Shown piece by piece: positions 28,814-36,125 of a DNA stretch of 64,000 nt (position 1 is its first letter; each line of letters starts with the position of its first letter). The position numbers and the translations under genes are program-made. This DNA is from Clostridium sp. 'White wine YQ' (GTDB lineage: Bacteria; Bacillota; Clostridia; Clostridiales; Clostridiaceae), in the NCBI RefSeq assembly GCF_028728205.1, contig NZ_JAQYUU010000001.1, positions 357,318 through 421,317 of the forward strand. Reading direction: 5' to 3'. The notes under the pieces are model-generated. The model was given only the letters and a program-made list of their open reading frames with translations. It searched no databases and was not told the origin of the DNA.

Positions 28814-28853
28814 AAAAAGCTTGTAAGAGTTGGAACTCTTGCAAGCTTTTTTC
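28814..28853 (+). terminator. Terminator of the lon-engB unit
   Basis: An 18-base stem, AAAAAGCTTG continuing through AAGAGTT with AACTCTT and CAAGCTTTTT, has one G-U pair and a very short loop, and is followed by T residues. It starts two bases after the engB stop. Confidence 0.92.
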
Positions 28854-28983
28854 ATTATATATAGATATGTGCATGTATACCATTTAATTCATGTTATTAC
28901 AATAAATTGTATCATTTTTTTACGTTAAGAATAGTATATACTATAAAATTTAAACAATACAAAAAAATGAGAGGAGGATTTCC

Positions 28984-29388
28984 ATGGATATTAATGAGAT
29001 CATAAATGGCTTATCCAATGCAGAAAGAAGAGATTGTGATTGTAATAATAATGGTTTCTTTGGTGGCAGCTTTATTTGGATAATTATCTTATTCGCACTA
29101 TGTGGCTGCGGTGGATATGGTGGCTTCGGAGGCTACGGTGGTGGCGTAGGAGGCTATCCAGGGTTTGGATATGATCCAGGTCTTTATAATTGCACTGTTA
29201 AGTGTAAGAGAAATAAATGCGGCAATATAGGTGGTTATGGAATGCTACCTTATGGTCAACCAGGCGGATATGGCTGTGGTGGATTTAATTCATGGTGGTG
29301 GATAATTCTATTAATCTTCGTAGTTTGTGGTTGCGGAAGAAATGAAAGATTCTGTGACGATAGACACCATGATGACGATGTATGCTAA
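28984..29388 (+). CDS. Gly/Cys-rich two-segment membrane protein A
   Basis: A 134-residue low-complexity protein. An acidic start (MDINEIINGLSNAERRDCDC) is followed by two hydrophobic segments, FIWIIILFALCGCGG (about 30-45) and WWWIILLIFVVCGCGRN (about 100-117). They are separated by a Gly/Tyr-rich stretch with GGYGG repeats, and the tail is rich in Asp and His. It resembles tiny membrane and spore-coat proteins of sporulating Firmicutes (YjcZ-like), but I do not recognise a named family. AGGAGG precedes the start. Two related shorter genes follow on the same strand within 60 bases each, so they look like a cluster made by duplication. Confidence 0.75.
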   Translation: MDINEIINGLSNAERRDCDCNNNGFFGGSFIWIIILFALCGCGGYGGFGGYGGGVGGYPGFGYDPGLYNCTVKCKRNKCGNIGGYGMLPYGQPGGYGCGGFNSWWWIILLIFVVCGCGRNERFCDDRHHDDDVC

Positions 29389-29442
29389 TTTTATCAATTA
29401 ACTTTAAAAATAATAAATTAAAAATTGAAAGGAGAATTATAA

Positions 29443-29661
29443 ATGAGTAAAAAATGTTGTTGTCCTAATTATGGATTTATGCCAGGACCTGGAATGGGTT
29501 ATCCAGGAGGATATCCAGGTGGATTTGGTGGCGGATTTGGCTGTGGCGGATTCGGCGGAAACTGTTCATGGATTTGGATTATAATTTTACTATTCTGCTG
29601 CTGTGGAAATCGTGGATTTGGCGGATTTGGCGGCGGATGTGGAAGAGACAATTGCTGCTAA
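29443..29661 (+). CDS. Gly/Cys-rich membrane protein B
   Basis: A 72-residue protein with an N-terminal CCCP motif, Gly-Tyr-Pro and Gly-Phe repeats, one hydrophobic segment SWIWIIILLFCCCGN (about 42-56) and a second Gly-Phe-Gly block ending in CC. It shares the W-x-W-I-I-I-L-L core followed by a Cys/Gly cluster with the proteins on either side. AAAGGAG lies eight bases before the start. Its high Cys content (11 residues) suggests disulfide cross-linking in an outer layer such as a spore coat; that is inference. Confidence 0.75.
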   Translation: MSKKCCCPNYGFMPGPGMGYPGGYPGGFGGGFGCGGFGGNCSWIWIIILLFCCCGNRGFGGFGGGCGRDNCC

Positions 29662-29713
29662 TATTTTAAGATAACTATAGATATGAAGTAGTTTAGCGAA
29701 AGGAGCGTTGTGT

Positions 29714-29968
29714 ATGAGTAGACATCACCATAAATGTGATGAATTTGAATATTGCTATGAAACTGCTGTAGCTCCAGCATATGGTCAAGGAATAGCACCA
29801 TATGGAGCAGGAGTTGGTGTAGGAAGTAACAATATTTGGTCATTAATAGTATTATTAATTATACTTTGTAAACCAAACGTTCTATGCAATGACAGAGCAT
29901 TTATATTAATATTATTGTTCTGGCTCTGTGGCTGTGGTTGCGGAGGAAGAGGCGGATTCGGTTACTAA
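29714..29968 (+). CDS. Gly/Cys-rich membrane protein C
   Basis: An 84-residue protein. The N-terminus is His/Cys/Glu-rich (MSRHHHKCDEFEYCYE), followed by an Ala/Gly/Tyr-rich stretch and two hydrophobic segments (about 40-55 and 62-78). The second ends FWLCGCGCGGRGGFGY, the same W-hydrophobic-CGCG pattern as protein A. Translation is taken from the ATG at 29714 because AAAGGAG ends eight bases before it; a TTG at 29708 is too close. The His/Cys-rich N-terminus might bind metal. Confidence 0.72.
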   Translation: MSRHHHKCDEFEYCYETAVAPAYGQGIAPYGAGVGVGSNNIWSLIVLLIILCKPNVLCNDRAFILILLFWLCGCGCGGRGGFGY

Positions 29969-29977
29969 GTATGGTAG

Positions 29978-29998
29978 TTGGAGGGCGATGCCCTCCAA
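29978..29998. other. GC-rich hairpin after the Gly/Cys cluster
   Basis: TTGGAGGGC and GCCCTCCAA pair perfectly over nine bases with a three-base GAT loop, followed by A residues and then an AT tract, not a T run. It may end the cluster's transcript or protect its 3' end. Its loop-flanking GGAGGG could also mask a ribosome binding site on the plus strand, but no start codon follows. Confidence 0.5.
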
Positions 29999-30031
29999 AA
30001 AAATATATTTTATTACATATAACATAAAATA

Positions 30032-30065
30032 TAAATACATAAATACATAATTACATAATTACATA
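30032..30065. repeat. Short AT tandem repeat
   Basis: AAATACAT occurs twice, followed by AATTACAT twice, as head-to-tail eight-base units just upstream of the NNAPFG protein gene. Such units can vary in copy number and may change promoter spacing. Confidence 0.5.
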
Positions 30066-30086
30066 GTAATATTTGGGAGGAAGGTA

Positions 30087-30608
30087 ATGTCAAAGAGACA
30101 TAGAAATAGATCAGAAAATATTAATGGTTCTCCTACTGGAAACAATGCCCCATATGGAAACAATGCTCCTTTTGGAAACAATGCACCTTTCGGAAATAAT
30201 GCTCCTTTTGGGAATAATGGACCAATGGGCTTCGACCCAAGTCAGCTAATGGGGCTATTAAATGGAAATTTTGATATGGGACAAATGATGAATATTTTAA
30301 GTGGAATGGGTACAGAAGGATTTAATATGAATAACATGGGAGAAATGGCAGGACTTGCAGCTCTACTAAATCAGATGAGTGGAAATAATCAAGGAAATCA
30401 AATGAACGGAAATAATCCTGGAGGTCAAATGGATCCGGGTATGTTTAATAATTTATTTAATAATGTAAATAATACCTATAAAGAAAATCCAAATGATGAT
30501 AGGAATATGCAAATGTTAAAAGCTCTAAGAAGTATAGTAGATACTCAAAGAGCTAAGTTCCTAGATAAGGTAATAGACATGTATGAAAAAGGAAAATTTT
30601 ATGACTAA
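30087..30608 (+). CDS. Asn/Gly/Met-rich protein with NNAPFG repeats
   Basis: A 173-residue low-complexity protein. A basic N-terminus (MSKRHRNRSEN) is followed by about four tandem GNNAPFG-type units (residues 18-46) encoded by 18-base DNA repeats. A Met/Gly/Asn-rich middle comes next, then a charged helical C-terminus (RNMQMLKALRSIVDTQRAKFLDKVIDMYEKGKFYD). There is no signal peptide or membrane helix. The composition is typical of spore surface proteins, and it follows the Gly/Cys cluster, but no family is recognised. GGGAGGAAGG precedes the start. Role unknown. Confidence 0.75.
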   Translation: MSKRHRNRSENINGSPTGNNAPYGNNAPFGNNAPFGNNAPFGNNGPMGFDPSQLMGLLNGNFDMGQMMNILSGMGTEGFNMNNMGEMAGLAALLNQMSGNNQGNQMNGNNPGGQMDPGMFNNLFNNVNNTYKENPNDDRNMQMLKALRSIVDTQRAKFLDKVIDMYEKGKFYD

Positions 30609-30658
30609 ATACTAAATAAAATGAATAAACTTATTGTTTAGGGTAATAATAAAAATGT

Positions 30659-30750
30659 AAGGAGAGATTTCTCCTTGTTATAAGAGCATAGCTTTTTATA
30701 ACAAACCCCCCATCCCCCTTTTTGGGCCGCATTAGCGGCCTTTTATTTTT
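30659..30750 (+). terminator. Two hairpins, C-rich tract and terminator
   Basis: AAGGAGA/TCTCCTT and GTTATAA/TTATAAC hairpins are followed by a C-rich run (CCCCCCATCCCCC) and then by GGCCGC-ATTA-GCGGCC with a T-rich tail at 30725-30750. The last is a clear plus-strand terminator for the NNAPFG gene. It overlaps the 3' end of the convergent gene by a few bases. Confidence 0.75.
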
Positions 30751-31678
30751 CATATAAACTTACTGAAGATACTTTATAATCTTTGTTTGAGGGGATAACC
30801 TTTGCCTTAATAATAATAGAGTCATTTTTGGAGGTTGATTTATTTGTTCGTTTAAAATTAATCTGCCATATAATAGAAGTTATATCACCATTCTTATCCC
30901 ATTTATCATCTAAGAAAAATGCATCCTGAAACTTATAGCTATAGACATTTTTATCTAGTTTCCATAAGAGAGCAGCATCACTTTCAGTAGTAGAGTCGCA
31001 GAAAAAACTTGGAAGTTCATATGGAACTGAAGCAGCCTCTATTGCATCAATTAGTTCAGTGACAGATTGTCTACCAGGAACTGTGTACTGATCGTAGGAA
31101 GTGTTCTTGAAATTGTTACCAATTAGCATATAACTATCAAAGGTTAAAAGTCCATCTACAACTTTTCCAGAAAAGAACTTTGGAGTTTTATTGTTTTGTG
31201 AGTTTAGTATACCAATAACATTATTGGTTGAACAAAAGTAATCCTTAAATTCAAGCCCAGTCCATGAAAATATATGAGAAATTGCGGAACCTTCTTGAGA
31301 GGACTGTAAGAAGATTTCAGGAATTCCATCCCTAGAAATGTCTTTCATAAATAATCTAATTCCCCAATAAGGATATTCTTTTCCTAAAGAAGCAAGTTTA
31401 GTATCAGGGGAGAGCATATAACTTTTATTATTTATAGTAGCTCCAACATAGTATTTATCATCTTTTGTAGTAACATTGATAACATCTTCTTTTCCATCTG
31501 CGTTCAAATCTTTTTTCAGTCCCTTCTCATAGTCTTCTTTAGCAAAAACTGATAAGGAGTCTCCATATTCTTTTTGGGAAAAAAGATTAAAAAGTATAAC
31601 AGAAATAAAACATAAGATTAAAAACATTAATAAAAAAAATATTTGTTTTTTATGTAGGAATAATACTCTTAATTTCAT
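30743..31678 (-). CDS. Membrane-anchored protein with a VCBS-like calcium motif
   Basis: A 311-residue protein with an uncleaved N-terminal membrane segment (about 12-33) and an outside domain. Near residue 56 DLNADGKEDVINV is an Asp/Asn-rich DxNxDGxxD motif of the FG-GAP/VCBS type, likely to bind calcium; a second DISRDGIPEIF follows near 115. The rest is beta-rich. No catalytic motif is recognised. GAGGTG lies six bases before the ATG at 31678, so the GTG at 31687 is unlikely to be the start. It is divergent from the solute-binding protein gene. Confidence 0.7.
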   Translation of the reverse strand: MKLRVLFLHKKQIFFLLMFLILCFISVILFNLFSQKEYGDSLSVFAKEDYEKGLKKDLNADGKEDVINVTTKDDKYYVGATINNKSYMLSPDTKLASLGKEYPYWGIRLFMKDISRDGIPEIFLQSSQEGSAISHIFSWTGLEFKDYFCSTNNVIGILNSQNNKTPKFFSGKVVDGLLTFDSYMLIGNNFKNTSYDQYTVPGRQSVTELIDAIEAASVPYELPSFFCDSTTESDAALLWKLDKNVYSYKFQDAFFLDDKWDKNGDITSIIWQINFKRTNKSTSKNDSIIIKAKVIPSNKDYKVSSVSLYEK

Positions 31679-31792
31679 GCATATCACCTCTATAAAATAT
31701 ATGAGGGGAATGAAAGATTATACTATTTATATATTAAAAATGGTATGAGTACATAATAATTGAGCAAAATAACATTAAAAGGAGGAGTACAA

Positions 31793-33013
31793 ATGAAAAA
31801 AATAGTATCAACTTTACTTATAATATCAATATCGTCCAGTTTTTTTCTTGGATGTAAAAAGCAAACTCTTAGCGCTGATGATAATATTAAGATTTTGATG
31901 GAAGAAAATAAAATTACCACCCCAGAAAATATAAATAAATTAATTGAAGGATATAAGCAGAAAAACTCAAAGATAAAGGTAGATATTATTAGTAAGTCTA
32001 ATATTTATGGGAGTTTAAAAAATAAAGAAGTTGAACCAGATATAGTGATTTCCTCAAGGGATACATTTATTGACATTGCTGAAGATAACAATTTTAGATT
32101 TATTGATGAAATATTTGAACAAGAAAAATTCAGTGATAATTTTAATAATATCAATAGATCTAGTGGAAGAGTTAATGATAGATACTATGGTCTAGGATTA
32201 TTTCCATATACCTTTGACTTTATATATAATCCTGATGCACTAGGGAAGCTTGGTATAAAAGTTCCACAGAATTCTCAAGAAGCTTTAGGCTTATTAAAAA
32301 AGTTTAGAGATAGCAATATACAGATTCCATATATATTACCAAAGGATATTACAGTGGAGTTAGCTTTATCTACATATATTGCAAATTACCTTTTGCTACC
32401 TAGTGAATTAAGGGAAAGCTATAAATCAGGTAAAGAGGATTATCAGAAAATAACCAAAATGGAAACCTTGTTTAGTACAATGAAATCCTTTGTTGATAGT
32501 GGTTATTTTAATAAAGGGTTATTTAAAGAGACATCTATCGATGGAATAAAAGAACTAGAAAAAGGCAGCATACCTATTATATTTGGAACATCATACCTTT
32601 CAAAAAATATTAATGAAAATAGTCCACTTAGAAGTTATTCAAATATAAATCTAAGTGAAAATATTAACTATTCACCAACTGGAATAAGTGCAATGGTTTC
32701 TCTATATGCTAATGGGAAAAATAAAGAAGGTGGCAGAAAATTTATAGATTATTTAATGAAAGAGGAAGCATATGAAACCCTATCAAAAGAAGGTATAATA
32801 ACAGGTAATAAGTCATTAGATGAAAAGCTTAAGGGAACGCGAGCAGAAATGGCTTTAGAGCTTAAAAATGCAAATGAAAATAATTTATTCTACTTTTATA
32901 ATTTGCCTTCAAAATATGTGGAACTAATAAAAAATAAATTGAACGAAATAAGTTCAGGAAAATATTCTGGAGAAGCTTGGAAAGAAGTTATAGATGCAGC
33001 TAATAAATCATAA
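31793..33013 (+). CDS. Orphan extracellular solute-binding lipoprotein, ABC type
   Basis: A 406-residue lipoprotein with a signal peptide and lipobox SSFFLGC, so Cys20 or so would be lipidated. The mature part has the fold signature of sugar-type (family 1) binding proteins: VEPDIVISSRDTFIDIAEDN, RYYGLGLFPYTFDFIYNPDAL, a later GSIPIIFGTSYL, and a C-terminal GGRKFIDYLMKEEAYETLSKEG. No permease or ATPase gene is near, so it may serve a transporter elsewhere or act as a receptor. Translation is from the ATG at 31793 after AAAGGAGG. Confidence 0.82.
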   Translation: MKKIVSTLLIISISSSFFLGCKKQTLSADDNIKILMEENKITTPENINKLIEGYKQKNSKIKVDIISKSNIYGSLKNKEVEPDIVISSRDTFIDIAEDNNFRFIDEIFEQEKFSDNFNNINRSSGRVNDRYYGLGLFPYTFDFIYNPDALGKLGIKVPQNSQEALGLLKKFRDSNIQIPYILPKDITVELALSTYIANYLLLPSELRESYKSGKEDYQKITKMETLFSTMKSFVDSGYFNKGLFKETSIDGIKELEKGSIPIIFGTSYLSKNINENSPLRSYSNINLSENINYSPTGISAMVSLYANGKNKEGGRKFIDYLMKEEAYETLSKEGIITGNKSLDEKLKGTRAEMALELKNANENNLFYFYNLPSKYVELIKNKLNEISSGKYSGEAWKEVIDAANKS

Positions 33014-33023
33014 GTAGAATAAA

Positions 33024-33053
33024 AAAATAAAGCTACCAGGTAGCTTTATTTTT
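33024..33053. terminator. Bidirectional terminator
   Basis: AAATAAAGCTACC and GGTAGCTTTATTT pair around a tight loop with A and T runs on either side, between the convergent solute-binding protein gene and perR, and overlapping the last perR codons. Confidence 0.88.
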
Positions 33054-33459
33054 GTTGGCAATCATCACAAACGCCATAAAAATATACTTTGTTTGAGAAG
33101 ACTTTATATTTTGAATGTTTTTCAGCTTCAACATTTAGAGAAGTAAGATCTAATTCAGAAAGATCATCTACTCTAGTACAATTAATACATTGAACATGAG
33201 GATGTTCTGAAACTGTACCATCATATCTAAAGTTTCCCTCTCCAACATTTATTTCTTGAACCAAGCCTACTTCAACTAAAGTCTTTAATGCTTTGTAAAC
33301 AGTTGCAAGGCTCATAGTTGGGTATTCAGTTTGAAGTGCTTTATAAATTACTTCAGCAGAAGGGTGCTCCTTTGTTCCTTTAAGATATTTATAAACTGCA
33401 ATTCTTTGGGGAGTAAGCTTTAGTTTCTTTTCTTTAAAAATAGCGGTTATATTATCCAT
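33046..33459 (-). CDS. perR: Fur-family peroxide regulator, PerR type
   Basis: A 137-residue metal-dependent repressor. The winged helix covers LKLTPQRIAVYKYL to LATVYKALKTL. The structural zinc site has CINC and CDDC. The regulatory-site residues match Bacillus PerR: His in KEHPSAEV, Asp in RYDG, His-x-His in SEHPHV, and Asp rather than the Fur-type Glu in RVDDL. This favours a peroxide sensor over an iron sensor. GAGG lies nine bases before the ATG at 33459 but directly abuts the ATG at 33468. Likely targets include the peroxiredoxin gene at 12138. Confidence 0.85.
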   Translation of the reverse strand: MDNITAIFKEKKLKLTPQRIAVYKYLKGTKEHPSAEVIYKALQTEYPTMSLATVYKALKTLVEVGLVQEINVGEGNFRYDGTVSEHPHVQCINCTRVDDLSELDLTSLNVEAEKHSKYKVFSNKVYFYGVCDDCQQK

Positions 33460-33488
33460 TTTCACCATCCTCGTATATTAATACCTAA

Positions 33489-33517
33489 AGTATAAAATAA
33501 TAATTCTCCTTTGTCAA
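33489..33517 (-). promoter_or_regulatory. Sigma-A promoter of perR
   Basis: On the minus strand TTGACA (33517-33512) and TATACT (33494-33489) are separated by 17 bases, close to consensus. An AT-rich imperfect palindrome TTATTGATTAATAA lies just upstream at about 33521-33534 and could be an operator, although it fits the PerR box poorly. Confidence 0.75.
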
Positions 33518-33579
33518 TAGTTATTGATTAATAATGAGTGTGTATTTTTATTAAATACAGAAAATTTACAAAAAAACTA

Positions 33580-33608
33580 TTGAATTATATCTAGTATTTT
33601 GGTAGAAT
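33580..33608 (+). promoter_or_regulatory. Sigma-A promoter overlooking a Rex operator
   Basis: TTGAAT (33580-33585) and TAGAAT (33603-33608) are separated by exactly 17 bases. Transcription would begin near 33615, five bases before the operator at 33620. The promoter faces the terminator at 33677 and the gene at 33767. Confidence 0.65.
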
Positions 33609-33619
33609 GAACCTAGAGG

Positions 33620-33637
33620 TTGTTAAACAATTAACAA
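33620..33637. promoter_or_regulatory. Perfect Rex-type operator
   Basis: TTGTTAA-ACAA-TTAACAA matches the clostridial Rex consensus TTGTTAA-N4-TTAACAA at every fixed position. Rex is the NADH/NAD+-sensing repressor that controls fermentation and redox genes. The site overlaps the start of the predicted transcript, the usual place for repression. No rex gene is in the window. Confidence 0.7.
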
Positions 33638-33676
33638 TGCTTAAAATTCCATGTTCATTTTATTTCATTTTTCTTG

Positions 33677-33706
33677 AGAACAGTTTTTTCTGTTCTTTTA
33701 TTTTTT
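33677..33706 (+). terminator. Intrinsic terminator upstream of the 33767 gene
   Basis: AGAACAG and CTGTTCT form a seven-base-pair stem with a TTTTTT loop and a long T-rich tail. It lies 60 bases before the next start codon, inside the predicted leader. Confidence 0.75.
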
Positions 33707-33766
33707 ATCTAAAAGTAGATAATAATATAAACGTGGTCTTTACAAAAGAAATAGGAGGCAATATTT

Positions 33767-34093
33767 ATGGCTAAGTATAAGGTTGGAGATGAATTAATAA
33801 TAGTCAAAGATCCTAAAAAGGAAACAAAAAAACTAAAGGAATTAACATATCTTAAATATGAGAATGAGTTTGCTCAAATGTCATGGGGATTAAAAATAAT
33901 AGATGTGGAATATGATAAGCCAAATGTTACTCTTACTTATAGTAATGTTGATGGAGAAACTAATAAAGTTTTTGCAGTTTGTAATGATATTGAAAATTTT
34001 GATCAAGAAAAGGTTCTTGAAAAAGCTCTTTTAAAGGCATTCCAAAATGAGATTATAAATATATCGGTAGTAAAAAACAAGAAAATCAAGTAA
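33767..34093 (+). CDS. Hypothetical protein, 108 residues
   Basis: I do not recognise the family. The protein is soluble, with Lys-rich ends, a beta-rich centre (YDKPNVTLTYSNVDGETNKVFAVCNDIENF) and a helix near residues 85-98. It has one Cys and no signal peptide. AGGAGG precedes the ATG. It lies downstream of a Rex-operator promoter and a terminator, so its expression might be redox-linked if read-through or anti-termination occurs. Confidence 0.75.
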   Translation: MAKYKVGDELIIVKDPKKETKKLKELTYLKYENEFAQMSWGLKIIDVEYDKPNVTLTYSNVDGETNKVFAVCNDIENFDQEKVLEKALLKAFQNEIINISVVKNKKIK

Positions 34094-34242
34094 TTAATGG
34101 AAAAATATACAAAAATAATTACGAAAATCTTAAATTTTAACCTATAAATAACAAAAATTTACTCATTTAGCTTTATTTTAATTATACTTTGGATTATAAT
34201 GGTGTTATTATGTAGATATCCTTTACATCTGGGGGGGAGTTT

Positions 34243-34452
34243 ATGAGTCAATGTCCATTTTGGTCAGTTAACGGAGAAAAATTTGCATGTTATTCTGAAT
34301 GTCCTATGAGTGCTGGGGCAAAAGAGAATGAAATATGTCCATTTAAAGAATTTTCTACAGCTAAAACAATATCGTTGAAAGATATTGATAGCTACGGTTA
34401 TGATGAAGAATTTACGCTTTTTCATTTACCTAAATTATCTGCATATAAATAA
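34243..34452 (+). CDS. Small Cys-rich protein, possible metal binder
   Basis: A 69-residue protein with four Cys in the N-terminal half, spaced C-x11-C-x3-C-x11-C (CPFWSV, CYSECP, ICPFKE). CPF occurs twice. The spacing suggests a zinc or iron-sulfur site. The C-terminal half (SLKDIDSYGYDEEFTLFHL) lacks Cys. The ribosome binding site is a run of seven G before GAG. I recognise no function. A bidirectional terminator follows immediately. Confidence 0.75.
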   Translation: MSQCPFWSVNGEKFACYSECPMSAGAKENEICPFKEFSTAKTISLKDIDSYGYDEEFTLFHLPKLSAYK

Positions 34453-34478
34453 AAAGGATGATAATTCATCCTTTTTTC
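34451..34478. terminator. Bidirectional terminator
   Basis: AAAAAGGATGA and TCATCCTTTTT with a four-base TAAT loop, flanked by A and T runs, separate the small Cys-rich protein gene from the convergent pncB gene. Confidence 0.9.
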
Positions 34479-35946
34479 ATTTATAAATATTAGAATATTT
34501 ATGAAGTAAACTTTGCTTTAGAGTCCATAGGTTTTCAGATAAATCAACATAATAAGTATGAGGATTTTCAAATCTAAGTACCTCAGGCCATAATTTTTCG
34601 GTTTCTCTTGCAGCAAATTCTTTTATATCCATTACAGATGGAGAATCATATACGCATTTTCCATTGTCAAAAATTTGAGTCATCATATCTTTTACATAAA
34701 AATTAGTTATTTTCTTTCTCTTCCAGGTATGAATTGGATGGAAAATCTCTAGTGGCTCATTTTCATCTATTATTTCATTATTAAGTGTAATTAAATCCGC
34801 TATTGCCATATGAGAATCTTTATCAAAAATTCTGTATAACTTTTTAAAACCTGGATTTGTAATCTTTTCATTGTTCTCACTTATTTTAATCTTAGGTATT
34901 ATACTATTTTCACTATCTATAGCAACTAGCTTGTATACTCCTCCAAAAACGGGTTCACTTTTAGCTGTAATAAGTCTTTCACCTACTCCAAAGCTATCAA
35001 TAGTTGCACCTTGCTTTAAAACATCACTAATAATATACTCATCTAAAGAATTTGAGATAATTATATTACAGTCAGAATAACCTGCATCATCAAGCATCTT
35101 TCTACATTTCTTAGTTAAATAAGTTATATCACCAGAGTCAATTCTTATACCTTTAGGTCTATATCCCATTGGAGTAAGTATTTCATCAAATACTTTTATA
35201 GCATTTGGAATTCCAGACTTAGTAACATTATATGTATCAACTAGGAATACAGCATTATCAGGGTATGTTTCAGCCCAAGCTTTAAATGCATCATATTCAG
35301 TAGGGAACAACTGAACCCAACTGTGAGCCATGGTTCCAGTTGCAGGAATGTTAAATAGTTGCTCTGAGATTGTACATGCAGTAGAAACGCATCCACCAAT
35401 TAAAGCAGCTCTAGCCCCGTAAATAGCTCCATCATAACCTTGAGCTCTTCTAGAACCTAATTCAATTACAGGTTTACCATTAGCAGCTCTGCATATTCTA
35501 TTAGCCTTAGTTGCAATTAATGTTTGATGATTAATTGTAAGAAGCACCATAGTTTCAACAAATTGAGCTTGAATAACTGGACCTTTAACAGTAACTAGTG
35601 GTTCATTTGGGAAAACAGGGTTTCCTTCAGGTACAGCCCAAACATCACATGAAAATTTGAAGTCTTTTAAATATTGAAGAAATTCTTCCGTGAAAATATT
35701 TTTACTTCTTAAATAATCAATATCTTCACTTGTGAATTTTAGATTTTTAAAATAATGAAGCAGTTGTTCAACACCAGCCATGATACAATAACCACCGCCA
35801 TCAGGAACACGTCTAAAGAACATATCAAAATAAGCTATTTGATCCTTTAAGTTATTATTAAAGTAACCATTTCCCATAGTTAGCTCATAAAAATCCACAA
35901 GCATAGTAAGATTTCTTTCGTCTCTAACATCAAAGAATTCTGTCAT
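34477..35946 (-). CDS. pncB: Nicotinate phosphoribosyltransferase
   Basis: A 489-residue enzyme joining nicotinate and PRPP in the NAD salvage pathway. Key blocks are DFYELTMGNGYF at the N-terminus, VIELGSRRAQGYDGAIYGARAALIGG (substrate and phosphate loop, read in parts, near 165-190), GTMAHSWVQ with the catalytic His, LVDTYNV, and GIRIDSGDITYL near 290. The length fits the Gram-positive form. It is monocistronic between a terminator and a divergent helicase gene. Confidence 0.95.
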   Translation of the reverse strand: MTEFFDVRDERNLTMLVDFYELTMGNGYFNNNLKDQIAYFDMFFRRVPDGGGYCIMAGVEQLLHYFKNLKFTSEDIDYLRSKNIFTEEFLQYLKDFKFSCDVWAVPEGNPVFPNEPLVTVKGPVIQAQFVETMVLLTINHQTLIATKANRICRAANGKPVIELGSRRAQGYDGAIYGARAALIGGCVSTACTISEQLFNIPATGTMAHSWVQLFPTEYDAFKAWAETYPDNAVFLVDTYNVTKSGIPNAIKVFDEILTPMGYRPKGIRIDSGDITYLTKKCRKMLDDAGYSDCNIIISNSLDEYIISDVLKQGATIDSFGVGERLITAKSEPVFGGVYKLVAIDSENSIIPKIKISENNEKITNPGFKKLYRIFDKDSHMAIADLITLNNEIIDENEPLEIFHPIHTWKRKKITNFYVKDMMTQIFDNGKCVYDSPSVMDIKEFAARETEKLWPEVLRFENPHTYYVDLSENLWTLKQSLLHKYSNIYK

Positions 35947-36125
35947 AATAATACCGCCTTTATGTAAAATATTATAAAATTATTGTAACCTTATTAATTA
36001 ATTATTACAATGGGGATAGTTGTTTTTAATTATGAAACTTGATATTATTTATAGATAAAAATTAAAAGTTCAAGTTTGTGTCAATAATTAATGAATATAG
36101 GAAAGCTAGTAATTAAGGGGATAAC
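35947..36125. other. Divergent promoter region pncB/helicase
   Basis: It contains a spaced inverted repeat, ATTGTAA (35982-35988) and TTACAAT (36005-36011), that could be an operator for either gene. No clear promoter hexamers stand out. I see no NiaR site that I can defend. Confidence 0.35.

Larger units (their letters stand above)
33615..33706 (+). ncRNA. Candidate Rex-controlled short RNA or attenuated leader
   Basis: A predicted transcript of about 90 bases runs from the promoter at 33580-33608 to an intrinsic terminator (AGAACAG, six-T loop, CTGTTCT, T-rich tail; 33677-33706). No ORF with a ribosome binding site lies inside. It could be an independent small RNA or a leader that attenuates the gene at 33767. 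The rest of the 33460-33766 gap is AT-rich. Confidence 0.45.

Noticed and set aside
33607..33772. A 53-codon ORF spanning the Rex operator and terminator hairpin
   Set aside because: It starts at the -10 region with no ribosome binding site and runs through the terminator; its product is Phe/Ile-rich and looks like chance.
36060..36125. NiaR operator near pncB (AAGTTTGTGTCAA)
   Set aside because: The match is partial and lies nearer to the helicase gene; I cannot defend it without a motif scan.
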